Assembly (NCBI GenBank): GCA_964030785.1
Contig: OZ034968.1
Coordinates: 52,547,730-52,611,729 of the forward strand
DNA length: 64,000 nucleotides
Direction: 5' to 3'
From: Siderastrea siderea
Taxonomy: Eukaryota; Cnidaria; Anthozoa; Scleractinia; Rhizangiidae
Shown: positions 22,001 through 34,078 of the stretch, piece after piece
How positions within the stretch are numbered: position 1 is the first letter of the stretch
Layout: each line of letters begins with the position of its first letter
Position numbers and translations under genes: made by a program
The notes under the pieces: generated by a model
Told to the model about the DNA's origin: nothing
Seen by the model: only the letters and a program-made list of their open reading frames with translations
Database searches by the model: none

Positions 22001-22502
22001 GGTAATATGCAGAACAATCAACCTCAACTTGCAAAGCAACATCGTTGGCCGATATGTTGCACGAAATTTTGCCCGTTTTACTGGGTTTTTGCTTGCATTC
22101 ATCAAATTGATTATCATTTGTGAGTAGCTGCAGTCAGGGAAGAACCGTTTTCCAATTTTATTACATTTTTTTTGACAGGCCTTGGGTAAACACAAAAAGC
22201 AAATAAACTTTCATTTATCAAAGTGCGGGTCATTATGTGAAGTCCTCAGTTTGTACTGGCGTCTTCTTCAGTTCTGCTCACGTGTACTTTCGTAAGCATG
22301 GAAGAGCCAGCTACAGGTTTTAACCACCTAAACGCTGTGAGGCGGGAATTTCTTTGCTTGAAGGGCACAAGTGTAAAAGTACACAGTACAAAAAAAGTTT
22401 TTTGTCGTTGATAATTTTAATAATTGTCTGACTGGCAGTGTTTAAGAAAACATTGCCGCTCAACTCGACATGGAACGTGTGTGTATTCAAATGTTAGAGT
22501 CC

Positions 22503-22931
22503 TTAAGCAACCACTTGAAAACATTGAAATAAGCTGGAAGTAGTGCAAGTAACGTGAATTTTGTTTGTGTTGTTCTCGTTGTTTTCATTTTTGATTAACG
22601 ATTTAGTTGGCGTTGTTGCCGTGGCTGCTTGAGCTGCTTGGTATGATGTCCGCCGCGGAGAAAAACTAAATGTGATTGACTCATTTTTGATTGACGATTT
22701 AGTTGGCGTTGTTGCCGTGGCTGCTTGAGCTGCTTGAGCTGCTTGTTGTGATGTCCGCCGCGGAGAAAAACTTACTGTGATGCAGCCATTTTCGAATCTG
22801 GTTCGAATCTGTTTTGATCGATTGGTTGTAATTATCAGCACACTGCTAATGTGTTCCATATGAATATGAGGGCTTAAAATTGGGCTTTCCAAATCAAATG
22901 TACTCCCTGTTACAACAAATGTTATGCACAA
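22503..22931 (-). other. 142-codon frame over a 96/105-bp tandem duplication
   Basis: GATTTAGTTGGCGTTGTTGC and GATGTCCGCCGCGGAG each occur twice (22600-22670 and 22690-22765). Both unit lengths are multiples of three, so the minus-strand frame stays open and yields repeats of FSPRRTS.QAAQA..TTPTKS. Low-complexity Ala/Gln/Thr composition and no splice context argue against a real protein. The segment is specific to copy 2. Confidence 0.35.
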
Positions 22932-23286
22932 AAATTCATTTTCGAGCCGGATAAGTTATGTGGAGTTTCGAGTAACGGGCTCAGGACAGTCTTTCGTTAA
23001 CAAATGACTCAAACATTCCGTCTAAGACGGTAAAAGACGCATACTCGCTATCCAATTGTATTGATATTTTCAACATTAATGTAATGTTTAATGTTTAAAA
23101 GCAAGTTAGTACGCCAAAAAAATGTTTTCCCTTAATGCGTTTTGGTACATAAAGGGTGATCATTTACCACGTGAGTAGGTGTCAGCTGATAATTAAAAAG
23201 TAAGATAAATCCTTCGCATGGGTTTTATGTTTTTTTTTCCGTAATTTAAACTTTTTTTAGTAATTGTTTTGTTTTCGCGTTTTCAG

Positions 23287-23446
23287 TTCTTTTTCGTGAA
23301 TGTGACCAACTTTTAGTCATGACCTTATTCGCGGATTCTGAATCAGCCCAGGCTGTCATCGTAACGTTGTTTTCTATACTCGTCTTCATGGACATTATTG
23401 GAAACTCCCTTGTTTGTGTTGTCATAGCAAGGAATCGAGATGTGAG
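23287..23446 (+). pseudogene. GPCR pseudogene exon 1
   Basis: A stronger acceptor (CGCGTTTTCAG) and donor (GAG|GTAAGC) than in copy 1. The coding part from ATG 23319 is open and matches copy 1 except for a few substitutions, including Gln to Arg near the end. Confidence 0.85.
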
Positions 23447-23650
23447 GTAAGCCAAGGCTATTATGTTCCAAGACATTCAGGAGAAATAACTGATGACCTT
23501 CACAAATAATCCCATATTTTTAAAAGGTCTATAAGGGCTTTAGGTCCTCAGATTTAAATAGCTGTCAATGTGATCTAAACAGCTAGTGCCCTCTTGGCAG
23601 GAATTGTAATGTTAGTAGAGGGCCTCTAGTTTATTAGCGCCTGCTCTTGC

Positions 23651-23712
23651 TTACTTACTCACTCACTCACTCACTCACTCACTCACTCACTCACTCACTC
23701 ACTTACTTACTT
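23651..23712 (+). repeat. (ACTC)n microsatellite
   Basis: About 14 ACTC/ACTT units in copy 2 only, within an extra segment (about 23600-23715) lacking from copy 1. Confidence 0.95.
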
Positions 23713-24339
23713 AATCGAACCCGTGACAGCCCCGTTCCCGCGCAGCCGGGGTCTGACGTCCTATTGACTGAGATAAGCAACAAAATATGAATGTATTGTT
23801 CAGGTGTTGCGTCGTGTGCGCATATTGACGTGTACAGATTGTTAGAACTAGCTACACTTCTAGCTAAATAGAGAAGAAGCAAATTTACACATTTTCCTTT
23901 GCCTCAAATTATCTGCAGCCATCGCACATATTTAGTTTGAAGTTATCACCTAAGCCTCCCCACACCCCTCCCGTAAGAGAATCCAACTTTTGCTAGTAAT
24001 TTGATTTAGTGAAGAATTTCTACGTGCGGTGAAATTAAGTACGTGGTCATTGAAACAGCTATTACCTAAGCCCCGATATTTTTCTTAGATGCGAGGGATG
24101 TAAAGGGACGGGGTGAGGCTTTTTCATTTCAAATAGGCAGGAGCAAAGAGAGGCTTATTTCAGAACGAATACGGTCTTTCGTAGAAAAAATGAAAATAAA
24201 AAGGGCAAGGGATATCAACAATACACGCCCTTGACCTACATCAATGATAATCCACGTTGGTATTTTTTTGAAGCTCCTTTTGAGTTTGCTGGACATAAAA
24301 ACAATCACGAACACAGTTTTAGTTGTCAAATTACAGATA

Positions 24340-25037
24340 CTGTATCTTCTCGATTAAACGCCAGGCCTCTAATCAACGCCGGTTTTAAAAAACACAGGGT
24401 CAATACCGTCAAATTTTAAACAAACGTCCCCCCCCCCCCCCCCCCCACGGCGTTTATTCAAGGTACCGGCGATTATTTGAAACTGAACTTTTATATTACG
24501 GATTCTCATCGAAAATCAGTTATAGCAATTTAAAAGAGGGTTATTGGACTATTACAGTACTTCAGCTCAATTTATGTCGCTCACTCCAAACTAAAGAAAG
24601 TTGCCATGATGTACTCTACGCTCTACTGAGCACCCGATTTTCCTGCCTTGTTTTGATTTTTTTGGACTACAGTCAAATCGGTGACATTTTATTCCTGTTT
24701 TACTTATAGTGTTGTGCTATACTTTGTGATAATTTTAGTGATCCTAAAGTATTTTAATACTTTAAGACCAGGGGCAGCATTCACAAAGCTGTCCGAAGTC
24801 CGGATGAATCCTAAGTATTGTCTCTTAACAGGCTTTTGTTTCCAACAAATACATAGGACACATCTTATCTTGGAGGGCTTCATGAATCCAGCCCCAGAAC
24901 ACCAAACGTATCAAAAACGATGAAAAAATACCCCTTTTAATAAAAGCTGCGCCCCGAGTAAACGCTGGGTTCAAATAAAGGCCGAGGTCTAGTTTTAAAT
25001 AAATGCCCCTGGCTTTTAATCGAGAAAATACGGTACA
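24340..25037. mobile_element. MITE-like element in GPCR intron 1 (copy 2)
   Basis: Counterpart of 10268-10893: TATCTTCTCGATTAAACGCC at the left and TTTAATCGAGAAAATACGG at the right. A poly-C run (24427-24447) and a different core replace the (GAT)n region. Confidence 0.65.
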
Positions 25038-25476
25038 TCAATATTATTTCATGACAACCACTTGTCTTATCGATCATCCATGGCATAGGCTGGCCATTTG
25101 AGTCTAAAGAAAGTGCAAATATACGCTCGAAAAAAGCTTCGTGCCCATTGTACTTTTATTATTCAAATGTTATGGTTTTCCATGATTTCGATTGTGGATT
25201 ATAATGCTCCAAACAACCTAGAGATGTACAGAGATGTTGTGAGTGTGTTCAGTAAGTGTTCATCTTCGTGACTTTTTTGTTGGCCGTAGTTCTTGCATTT
25301 CAAGCCATTACAGAACACGTAGTTTGATAGTAGAAGAATTTTCATTGTTATGCTGCACCTCTATGGCACACGCGGAGATACTAAGATATGGGGCGAAAAT
25401 AATTTCCGCGCATGCGAAGAAATGCAGCATGCTGGAGGCTTCCGTCGCTGAGGGGAGGAGGGAGGGGCAAAAAAGT

Positions 25477-25665
25477 AGCCTAAACCGAACTCTCGGGGCA
25501 TGAACGCATATGAGAAAGCCCTGAAGTCGTAAGGGTGTATAAATACTATGCTCAATACCCAAGGGTATTACGGGACTCTCCAAGGGCAAAAGGTGCTAAT
25601 TTATGTAGCGCGCGAGGCCATTTCGGTGCGAACATACCAATGAAATTAGAATCAGCATTTGCGCC
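25477..25665 (+). repeat. Direct repeat, left copy
   Basis: About 175-190 bases, almost identical to 33003-33176: AGTAGCCTAAACCGAACTCT, GGGTGTATAAATACTATGCT, CCCAAGGGTATTACGGGACT and GAGGCCATTTCGGTGCGAAC. It carries a TATAAATA box. It lies inside the TA-flanked element while the right copy abuts the GPCR sequence. It looks like an LTR pair, but there are no TG..CA ends and no primer-binding site. Confidence 0.85.
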
Positions 25666-26399
25666 TTACATAAATTTATGTATTTCGTAATTTGAATACG
25701 GCTAAAGCAGTACACAAAACCATCGTTTCTCTCTGATCTTTATGTACTTCCGAGTCATAAGCGGCATTCATTGGCCTGACTATCTTCTCTGCGGGATTGT
25801 TGCTTCTGTTGTTAAATATAACTTGTACTCTTTTCCTAAGGAAAATGGTTTCTTGCCTAATTAGCTTTTGCAGAAGATTCAACCTTTTTGCGAGTAATTG
25901 AAACCTTGGAATCATCACATCATTAGTTTCCCCGCTCGTGGTATAGATGTATTTATTTAAATATCCTCATATGGCTAACTCAATCATAGTTAACAACACC
26001 TACAATTTTCAAATCTGACCAGCTTTTCTTGATGCGGATATCTTTCCAGGAAAAAAAAAAAAGTAGTAGTTTCTCCTCCCCACATTCCCTCAGAGCAGGA
26101 CTTTCTCTTAAGCCCTCTGTCTGGGTAAACTGTTCAGCTGACACTTCGATCCACCTACCACCAACCTTGTGACTTCCTCCGAGTGTATCCAAAACAAGTC
26201 AAATCTGAAGGGCACTTTTTGGCCTTGCTTACGTCCGTCCCGCCATGAATTTCTCTAGTTTTGTCAAGTTGGCCGACTTCATGAAGACAAGTTGTCAAGT
26301 CAGTATTGTGTTCTGGGTTACTTTTTGGCCACGTATTTAAACATTTTTATGGATTCTACCATGGTTAACCTCTTGCGCCGTTATCTCGCGACCCTAAAT

Positions 26400-26404
26400 A
26401 TACA

Positions 26405-26425
<21 letters not shown>
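26400..26425 (+). repeat. (AT)n run followed by poly-T
   Basis: Simple AT dinucleotide repeat, then about 16 T. Confidence 0.9.
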
Positions 26426-26435
<10 letters not shown>

Positions 26436-26767
26436 TTTTTCCAAGGAGAACCTGTACACAGCTTTTGAAAAAGTGTTCATTGCTCAGACCAGTTTTAAAG
26501 GGGCTGGCCCCCGAATTTCCTTGTCCCACATTTTTTGCCGCCACTCGCCTTTGGGATGATAACGATTTTGTCATTTTTATGGCCATAAGTAATACAAGCC
26601 AATAAATGACTCCTTTCGAAGTTGATCTTCTGAGATTGGGAGGAATATGGGCGAAATGTGGGATTTTACCAGTTTGTGCTTGGGAAAGAAATTATTTTTG
26701 CCCCATATCTTAGTATCTCCGCGTGTGCCATAGAGGTGCAGCATAACAATGAAAATTCTTCTACTAT

Positions 26768-29407
26768 TTTACTTCATATAGTATTTTTGTAATCCGCTAA
26801 AATTGAAAGTATTTACATCGCGCATTGTATTGATATATTCATGAAATACGCACAGATTCGACTCACCGTTATTATAGAAACTACAAAATGCAAAACATCT
26901 ATACTTGTATCAACAGAGGACTGAGTTCGCGGGTTTTATTTCCCTTCAGACAGCTTCTTCTTTCGTTGTTTTGTTTTTGTTTTGTTTTTTTTTGGTTAAT
27001 AGTTAAAAGGAATTTATATCTCACGCAAAGTCAAATCAGTGAGTTCAACTTTAATATACGGGGCAAACGGTAGCAAAAGCGCTTGTAGTTAACGCCTCGC
27101 CTCCCACAAGAGAAGCCGTGTGCACTTTAAATTGAAAAACTTCTCTAAATTCAGTTAAAGTAAATGTATTCAAAATCAAAGACTTTAAAAAGGAGGAATT
27201 TCTATTAGTGCAAAACAAAAACAATGGGTAAAACTCACAAAAACTGTTTACTGATCTATCATTATGCGCCTCTTGCCATGTTAAAAATAGTTCTTGGCGC
27301 TGCAGATGCGTTATCGACAGGGTAATAGTTTTTTTAATTCTAAAGCAATGGTCATAGACACATAGACGAATCGAAAAAGTCATACAACCGGTATGATATA
27401 AATGATCTGAAGCCTGCACTGTGAGCGGCTTTGGAAACTGACATACTTTGTTCTAGCGCCTGCAATTCGGAATACTTTCTTAACTGTTAAACACAGTGCA
27501 CCTTCGTAAGACCTCCGGGATTTGCGACGGAAAATATTTTAACAGTTTACATCCTAACGCGATGAATTTGCTTTAACACTAAAAGGGGAAACAATCCTAA
27601 CAGTGTTGTTTACACTTACATGATACTGACGTGACTATAGGACGCCTAGCGATGGTGCATCAACCCTTTGTAAGATGGCAATAATGGCATAGCGGCACAC
27701 GAAAGATTGCGATCCCCGCTTAACGAGAATTACGTCAAAATTTAAGGGTCACCTCTACTGCGAGAGTCAAAATTAGCAGAGAAATAAAAGTAAATGGAGA
27801 ATTTTAAGGACGTTGTTGATAATTGCAATCCAAGAATGATCCTTCTTTCAGCAAGTTTAAGGGTGCACTAACGAAAGCCGAATAAACCTTAGCGTCTAAA
27901 ATTGAGAAATTGAACGGGTCACCTGAACAAAAATAGAAAAGGGCCGATGCGTCCTTCACAATCAGCGATAGGCAGATAGCGGGCCACCATTTGAGGAAAC
28001 GCCAACGTTCAAATTAAGTCTGGCCACCCGAAGATATATTCCTGGCGGCAGAAATGACAAGTGTAAATGAGTTTATCTTGTAGCCACATTTCTGTAGGGA
28101 CTATATAGAAATCTTCTCTTTGTTTTACGCAAACCGGCCAGGGTCCAATGACCACCCAGAAAAGGTTTGAATAACTTTACTGTTAGGAAGATGAGCACAA
28201 GTAGGTTGTAGGACTGTTCAGACTTGACTTTTCAATGTACCTTCAAACGTAACGAAAGAATTCCTTTACATCCGCATAAAACGCTAGGTAACTGAGAAAT
28301 GCTGAATGGTGAGGATAAGCATGAAGACTCGATAGCCACAAAGTGAGGCTACAGTGGATGAAACTCGGGTAAAAGACAGGGAGTCGCAAGCGTAGACCTT
28401 TCCTGAGGTTACCATCTGGATAGACGGGAGTGGATCGACCCAGTCGGCGGGCTCCCCTTTCCAGTTACACCAAATGGGTGTTGGCCGATAAGATTCTTAA
28501 GCACATTGCGACTTAAGGCAAAACGGACTTTATAACGCCCTGAAGTAGAAATAAACAGGGAGGGAAAAACAAATAAACACAAGGACAAGTAACAAGGAAA
28601 AGGGAGCCACCAACCAGGCCGATCTAGGGACCCCGTCATAGACAGAGTATCGGGTATTATTTAGAAAACCCGTCCCAGATCGACCAAATTGATAGCGAAA
28701 GTCCCCCTGGCGAGAAAACCTGATTGTCTTCAAAGGAACACCTCTATACATACCTAGAGCAAAATAAAAATACACAGTACACTAAATGAAGCGAAAGTAG
28801 GTAAACATTTAATTGACAAATGGCAATATGGCCTCACCGGCAACAGCTGAAACAATTAAAGCTGTAGGTTTTGACAAAGGGGAAAAATTCCTACCTAACG
28901 AAGTAGACGGATGTAAGGGCTTCTGGATAGTTCTTGTCACAGCAACACTCCCTCTACCCGCAACTTTAAGATGTTGCTTTAGAACTCTAGATTGCCCGAG
29001 AAGAAGGCAACGTTCACGGAGAACAGTCATGCAACGCTTGATTAGGGCATCCGCCTTGTCGCGAGCCAAATCTGCCAACGACTCCAGGACTGGGCTTGGC
29101 GAGTTTCTGTTGCAGGACCCAGCAAGAGCGTGAGAGGCAGGAGTCATTTCGAATTTCAAACGCTGATTTTTTAAAGCTTTACAATGGTGATCTCAGCCTG
29201 ACGAGAATATCAAATTATACTAAAGCTGGCGAGAGAACAACACGAGACACATTTTGGCACATTTTGGCAAGGCACATAGGCACATAGGTATAAGGCACAT
29301 AGCAAAAGTGCGGCCAATACGCAAAACCGAGCAACTCGTAATGCAATTCATAAAACTACAAAGAAGTCGCACTCATGTAAAAGGCCCGCTCTGCACGTGC
29401 AGCATAT
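26768..29407. other. Insert interior without a recognised gene
   Basis: Part of the 7.8-kb insertion in the GPCR pseudogene. Two overlapping frames at 28809-29159 (minus) and 28813-29133 (plus) exceed 100 codons but show no domain. I see no reverse transcriptase, integrase or transposase motif here. Confidence 0.4.
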
Positions 29408-31380
29408 AGAGCGTTTACATTCACGTGACCAGAATCTATGCAAATTTATTGAAACAAGAAGAAGCGTTTACATAAGAAAGGACTTCAAATCCCACAGAAT
29501 TGGCATGGGACACCAACATGGCCGCCATTTCATTGTTTTGGGACACCAACATGACCGCCGTGACGTCATGTGAAAACCACAGGACACCCAAGCATAATAT
29601 TTGAATATTATTAAAAATGGCGTTTCAAAATATAAGACTTTGTATGGGATTTCGAAGCGAACATTTTGAGCAATACAAAACAGCAAACTAACTGAATAAA
29701 GTTCATGAAACATTACATGGTGTTGTTTGCTATCCTTACAACGCATTTTGAGCAATTTTAGGTCCATTTACTTTACTGTGTTAGTACGTGTATAATACAT
29801 TGACAAGGAAGGAGTCATTTGGCCCGATTTAGCCACTATCACCGCTCGACACGTTTCGGAATTCGCTCGAATTTACCCACAAATATAGTTCAGGCTCCCA
29901 TTCTGACTTAGCGACTTGACAAAAGGAAGACATACAAGTGATTTTTTCAAAATCAATTGCACATACCTCGTGTCCCAAAAGAATTATCCACTGCACAAAA
30001 TCATAATAGCATCTCAAAATAGGCCGCCAGGGATGTGTGAGGATCACGATAGCCCCGTTCGACCGCGGTCGGCACTGGACACCAGTCAAATCATGCCCTT
30101 ATGGGGAGGGCCACGCTCGTTTTGAGTCGTGTTACAATTTTGTAGTAACTATGACCAGGTGCGGACATAAGATTGTCGCTCCGACGCAGTCTGGTTCGCG
30201 TGAGAAAATCGCTGCGTGTTACAAGCGGATAGCAAAAATAAATCCTTCCCATTTCTGAATTTATATCCCTTTTTAGGGTGTATATTTTCTTGTTTTTTTA
30301 ATAAGTAGGTTACCTGACCGGCTTCATACAAATATAGAAATAGATATAGTATATACAATAACAATTTTAAAATAAAACATTTTCACGCGCGTGAGGATAT
30401 GAATTTAAATGAATTTGCCGACTTCAGTTCGAAAAAAAATATCTGATATATAAAACTTATCGACGATTGAAATTGAACACATTTAATTCACGCAGAGTAC
30501 GTATTTAAAATTTACGCAGTAGACTGACCTGTATTACAAACGTTTTGTACATGAACGCAAATATGTTCAATTTACCACGCATGAATAGAAACATTGGAGG
30601 AAGGAGAAACACGGTTCACTTTCTTTTTTTCTTGACTCGTTTTCATTTTCTAACGGCCAAGACCGTCTTAATTTCTTTCGATGACTTAATTCTCTCCACA
30701 AGGTCACGGAGTCCCGCGCAGCGATTCCACCTTTCTCGCGCGAACCAGACTACGTTGGAGCGACAATTTGTGTCCGCACCGGGCCATAGTTACTACAAAA
30801 TTGTAACACGACCAAAACGAGCGTGGCCCTCCTCATAAGGGCATAATTTGACTGGTGTCCAGTGCCGACCGCTGTCAAATGGGGCTATCGGGATCCTCAC
30901 GCATCCATGGCGGCCTATTTTGAGATGCTATTATGATTTTGTGCAGTGGATAATTCTTTTGGGACACGAGGTATGTGCAATTGGTTTTGAGAAAATCACT
31001 TGTATGTCTTCCTTTTGTCAAGTCGCTAAGTCAGAATGGGAGCCTGAACTATATTTGTGGGTAAATTCGAGCGAATTCCGAAACGTGTCGAGCGGTAATA
31101 GTGGCTAAATCGGGCCAAATGACTCCTTCCTTGTCAATGTATTATACACGTACTAACACAGTTAAGTAAATGGACCTAAAATTGCTCAAAATGCTTTGTA
31201 AGGATAGCAAACAACACCATGTAATGTTTCATAAACTTGATTCAGATAGTTCGTTGTTATGTATTGCTCAAAATGTTCGCTTCGAAATCCCATACAAAGT
31301 CTCATATTTTGAAACGCCATTTTTAATGATATTCAAATATTATGCTTGGGCTTCCTATGGTGAAAACGCTCCACAGAAAT
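29408..31380. mobile_element. Palindromic element, about 650-bp arms
   Basis: The left arm, about 29563-30215, and the right arm, about 30715-31370, are close reverse complements around a spacer of about 500 bases. For example, CACTTGTATGTCTTCCTTTTG is present in opposite orientations at 29930 and 31000. The outer ends both carry AGAGCGTTT/AAACGCTC (29409; 31366-31374), resembling a MITE family with an ACATGGCCGCC..GTGACGTCATGTG interior (29516-29574). The arms are more alike than those of the 2.9-kb palindrome, so it is probably younger. Confidence 0.8.
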
Positions 31381-31959
31381 TTCCTTGACACATTTTGGCA
31401 CATTTTGACACATTTTGATAACAAAGCTTTACATTAAAGCTATCATTGTACTTTTTCTGAGAATAACAACATTTGCATTTTACAGAGGCAAGGCTTTGAA
31501 AATGAACCGTTGTACTTTCCTGAGAATAAAAGCACTTGGTTTTTTCAAGTGGCAAAGGTTCATGAGTTGCTAAAAAATTTAGACTAAAAGACGGACAAGA
31601 CTGCTGGGAATTTTCTAAGAAATCAAAGCCCCGTGTACGGCGATAATTATGAATTAACTCCACAGAGCGACTGTGACAGCTTGTAGCGAAAAAGTCGAAC
31701 AAAGATGACTTGATAATTTACGGACCCATTAATTATGACGTCAATAGTGTTAAATGCTAAGAAATTTTAAAACTGAAAAGAGAATAAACAAGTGTTCTTC
31801 AATACAAAACAAAGATTGAAAACGAACTACGAGATCTCTTATACCTTTTCTAAGACATTCCGAGAAATAAAATACAAACGAATACAAACACCAAGGGCAG
31901 CAGATTCGCAGAACCTAACTAGAACCACACAAGGCCGGGCACGCCAGCGGCGGAACAGG

Positions 31960-32700
31960 TTATAAAAACTAACATGAGGAGCGTTACACGCCATGGTTAT
32001 GTCAGGACAACAACCTGGTTAGGTGAAACACACCATAATATAAACTGGCAAGGCGACAGACGCCACGGGAACTAAGTAGAAAACCACATTCGCAGTGAAA
32101 AGTACCGGAAAGTATCTTGAAGGTGAAACACGCCATAAAAATCAACTGGTATGGCGGCACATTCCATGAAAAGTAAAACTAAGGCAACACGCTCTCACAA
32201 TTAACTGGTTAAAGGCGACACACGCCATGACTAACTTGCTTGGAGGCGACTTACGCCTTAAAACAAACTTGAAAGTGACACACGTCACGAAAACTAATTA
32301 GAAGGCAACCCTAATAGAAACAATAATAAAGAGAACTGACTTGAAGGCGACACACGCCGTAAAAACTAACTTGAAGGCGACACACGCCATAAAAACTAAC
32401 TTGAAGGCGACACACGCCATAAAAACTAACTTGAAGGCGACACACGCCATAAAGGCTAACTTGAAGGCGACAGACGCCATGAAAACAAGCTTACGGCGAC
32501 ACACGCCGTAAAAAGAAACTTGAAGGCGACACACGCCGTAAAAACAAATTTGAAGGCGACAAACGCCATGAAAACAAACTTCAAGGCGACACACGCCATA
32601 AAAACTAACTTGAAGGAGACACACGCCATGAAAACAAACTGATAAAACGACAGAGGCCATAATAGTTAGTAGCATAAGCGACACACGCTGTGAAAGCTAA
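31960..32700 (+). repeat. 30-bp minisatellite with a self-complementary core
   Basis: The unit AACTTGAAGGCGACACACGC+CATAAAAACT is near-perfect from 32338 to 32640 and degenerates outward to about 31960 and 32760. Every unit contains GGCGACACACGCC, in which GGCG pairs with CGCC. The frame of MA.VAFK.VF repeats it creates is an artefact. Confidence 0.9.
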
Positions 32701-33002
32701 TTAACGTGCAAGGAGAACAGGTAGACTAAGGGCAGCTACACGCCAAACGAACCTTGCCTGAAACGTGGTAAAACAACAAAACGAGCACCAAACAACAATG
32801 ACTACAAAAATAACGAAAGAAACTAACTTACCTCCTTCCTAGCGGGCGGAGCGGGATTAACGCAAGCAAAGTGAAAAGCGGCCGCCACGTTCCGGCTAAA
32901 CCAAACAAGCGGCTAGAAAACTTTAGGCGAGTTACCGATACGGTCGTAAGTCACGAAGAAAGGAAGGTGCTAGCGACGGAAACGAGGAAGGCAGAACAAC
33001 AA

Positions 33003-33176
33003 AGTAGCCTAAACCGAACTCTCGGGGCATGAACGCATATGGGAAAGCCCTGAAGTGGAAAGGGTGTATAAATACTATGCTCAATACCCAAGGGTATTAC
33101 GGGACTCTCCAAGGGCAAAAGGTGCTAATTTATGTAGCGCGCGAGGCCATTTCGGTGCGAACATATCAATGAAAAT
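33003..33176 (+). repeat. Direct repeat, right copy
   Basis: Partner of 25477-25665. It ends at ATATCAATGAAAATAG and is followed at once by the GPCR intron sequence TTCGATAACTGCGTGG, so it marks the right edge of the intron-1 insertion. Confidence 0.85.
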
Positions 33177-33231
33177 AGTTCGATAACTGCGTGGTTATCT
33201 TCTCTTACTAAGATTTACGTTACTTTTACAG

Positions 33232-33502
33232 GACCCTGATCAATTATCTTCTTGTAAACCTTGCAGTGGCGGATCTGATGGTAGCCGTATTTTTCTCTCC
33301 ACTGCACATTTTCATTCACACATTCACTCATCCAGACGGGGTCGCTGGAGACGTGTTATGCAAAACACTGACAGGCAGAAACTTGGGATGGCTCGGAGGT
33401 TCCTCCTCTGCTTTCACATTGGTTGCTGTAGCTATTTAACGTTACTACGCAGTGAATTATCCCCATAGCAACAAAGGAAAACTTACTCATGGTAAACTAA
33501 AG
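33232..33502 (+). pseudogene. GPCR pseudogene exon 2 with in-frame stop
   Basis: The acceptor TTTTACAG and donor AAG|GTGGGT are intact. The frame runs through NLAVADL and the TM3 Cys, then TAA at 33437-33439 replaces the GAA of the ERF box. Confidence 0.9.
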
Positions 33503-33640
33503 GTGGGTAGGGGTTGTGATGATGATAGCGACTTTTTTCATGACAATCATACTGATAAAACTAGTCTAAAATTGATTGTATTTTCAACTAGAAAAAGCGT
33601 ACGGTGTATTTCTGTGACTAACTCTTCAGTGGGGCTTATC

Positions 33641-34012
33641 TATACCGTCGAAGCTCTCCACAACGGCCACCTTGAGGACAGAGGCGAGTGGCCGTTGTAG
33701 GGTGGCCATTATGAGGAGGTAGGGACGTAACATTACACCACTTTTGGAGGGAACGGATAGAACACTTTTATTTTTAAACATGCTTAATATAGTATATTAA
33801 ATACATAAAATGATCAAAACTATATCAGAAACAACTATTTAAAACAAAAACATCAACGAAACAAAGCGAGTATTGTACAGTGAGTCCGTCAGTTTGTAAA
33901 TTGTTCGTTTTGGAGAGATCATTTGGGCAGCTGGGATGCACTTGAGTGGCTGTTGCTGTTATGGAGAAGTCGCCGTTGTAGAGAGGTGGCCGTTAGTGGA
34001 GGTTCGTCTGTA
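33641..34012. mobile_element. MITE in GPCR pseudogene intron 2
   Basis: Copy 1 reads CTTATCTAAAATAGTTACC with no insert. Here 372 bases intervene, starting TATACCGTCGAAGCTC and ending GAGGTTCGTCTGTAATA. The ends are imperfect inverted repeats of about 31 bases sharing CGGCCACC. A TA target is likely. Confidence 0.8.
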
Positions 34013-34078
34013 ATAGTTGCCTCAGCTTTTTTTCCCTTTGATTAGTTTTAACTAATAATTTCCAATTTTCCATTTCAG

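Larger units (their letters stand above)
25331..26767. mobile_element. TA-flanked element with about 79-bp terminal inverted repeats
   Basis: GTAGAAGAATTTTCATTGTT at 25331 is repeated in reverse complement ending at 26766, and the match continues through CTGCACCTCTATGGCACACG and CGGAGATACTAAGATATGGG to about 79 bases. Both ends abut TA, the target of the Tc1/mariner superfamily. The 1.4-kb interior has no transposase frame. It inserted at the site that reads TTTGATAACTGC in copy 1. Confidence 0.75.

Noticed and set aside
28809..29159. 116-codon minus frame and 106-codon plus frame over the same bases
   Set aside because: Mutual overlap on opposite strands, no domain, no splice context; most likely chance in GC-richer DNA.
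32298..32684. 128-codon frame with MACVAFKLVF repeats, resembling a repetitive membrane protein
   Set aside because: It is the 30-bp minisatellite read in frame; the unit length is a multiple of three, which keeps it open.
25477..33176. LTR retrotransposon flanked by 180-bp LTRs
   Set aside because: No TG..CA ends, no primer-binding site or polypurine tract in the right places, no gag/pol frames, and the left repeat lies inside a TIR element. Kept only as direct repeats.
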